Assembly (NCBI RefSeq): GCF_039566955.1
Contig: NZ_CP154796.1
Span: forward strand, 4,960,001 to 5,024,000
Source of the DNA: Micromonospora sp. DSM 45708
Lineage (GTDB): Bacteria; Actinomycetota; Actinomycetes; Mycobacteriales; Micromonosporaceae
Direction: 5' to 3'
DNA: 64,000 bases
Below the pieces are notes generated by a model. The model saw only the letters and a program-made list of their open reading frames with translations. It was not told the DNA's origin and searched no databases. Every line of letters begins with the position of its first letter. Positions within the stretch are counted from its first letter, which is position 1. The translations under genes were made by a program, and so were the position numbers. This document shows positions 63,819-64,000 of this stretch, in pieces.

Positions 63819-64000
63819 CCTCTGTGGACGACGTCAGCCGCCCCTCGCGGGTCGCCGGGCCGGACGAGGCGATCAGCGCCGAGGAGCTCCAGCTCGCCGC
63901 GCGCAACCACGGCATCCCGCTGGAGGCGTTGCGGTACGACGTGACGCCGGCGGGCCTGCACTACCTGCTCATCCACTACGACATCCCGGACGTGGACCCG
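63815..64000 (+). CDS. Molybdopterin oxidoreductase of sulfite-oxidase type, 3' end missing
   Basis: The first 62 residues are visible; the gene runs off the right edge. The stretch ELQLAARNHGIPLEALRYDV and then GLHYLLIHYDIPDVDP is typical of the N terminus of sulfite oxidase/YedY-like enzymes of actinobacteria. No molybdenum-cofactor residues are reached yet. The ATG overlaps the methyltransferase stop. Confidence 0.72.
   Translation, partial: MTSVDDVSRPSRVAGPDEAISAEELQLAARNHGIPLEALRYDVTPAGLHYLLIHYDIPDVDP

Overview
The window looks like a chromosome segment of a high-GC filamentous actinomycete, most probably Micromonospora or a close Micromonosporaceae relative. The grounds are the very high GC content with strong GC bias at third codon positions, a Ddn/F420-type oxidoreductase, an XRE(DUF5753)-DUF397 pair, a Methyltransf_19 enzyme, DUF2631, several SpoIIE-type phosphatases, and families of short intergenic palindromes. 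No rRNA, tRNA, CRISPR array, insertion sequence or prophage was recognised. Most unmarked overlapping frames are shadows caused by the GC bias.

Layout. Positions 1-2.3 kb hold the end of an FtsX-type permease and a Ddn-like enzyme. Positions 2.4-8 kb hold VIT, methionine aminopeptidase, a small STAS antagonist, and a convergent 1,219-residue protein that joins histidine kinase, receiver, SpoIIE phosphatase and RsbW-like domains. Positions 8.2-13.1 kb hold an SDR, an aldehyde dehydrogenase and a glutamine-synthetase-like ligase (probable gamma-glutamyl amine catabolism), then a secreted sugar dehydrogenase. Positions 13.1-17.1 kb hold an XRE/DUF397 regulator pair divergent from two tiny genes, an APC permease and DUF456. 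Positions 17.2-26 kb hold a GGDEF-EAL protein, a methyltransferase, a 3-oxoadipyl-CoA-type thiolase, a GST-like reductase, a DUF998 protein, a leader peptide plus dicarboxylate/amino-acid (possibly cystine) symporter, and an old-yellow enzyme. Positions 26-33 kb hold a fused four-domain ABC exporter and a TetR-YhgE-degenerate ATPase operon.

Positions 33-64 kb contain a backbone that, from memory, follows the Mycobacterium tuberculosis Rv2861c-Rv2898c region: GNAT, ispG, M50 protease, dxr, DUF2631, rlmN, cdsA, frr, pyrH, tsf, rpsB, M23 peptidase, xerC, dprA, comM, yraN. Into it are set a PadR regulator, a second SpoIIE phosphatase, a decayed Uma2 gene, a PhoX-like protein, an L7/L12-like membrane protein, a FAD oxidoreductase, a metallo-beta-lactamase/Rieske fusion and a DivIVA-like protein.

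How the genes work together: dxr and ispG supply the MEP isoprenoid pathway, with the site-2 protease gene between them. rpsB-tsf-pyrH-frr-cdsA link translation, UMP synthesis and phospholipid synthesis. yraN-comM-dprA-xerC handle DNA uptake and recombination functions. The STAS protein and the two SpoIIE phosphatases suggest a partner-switching sigma-factor circuit. The most unusual material is regulatory or structural: several palindromic repeat families, one of which supplies the end of a coding sequence; the probable cysteine-type leader peptide; coding tandem repeats in several proteins; and the degenerate ATPase beside YhgE.
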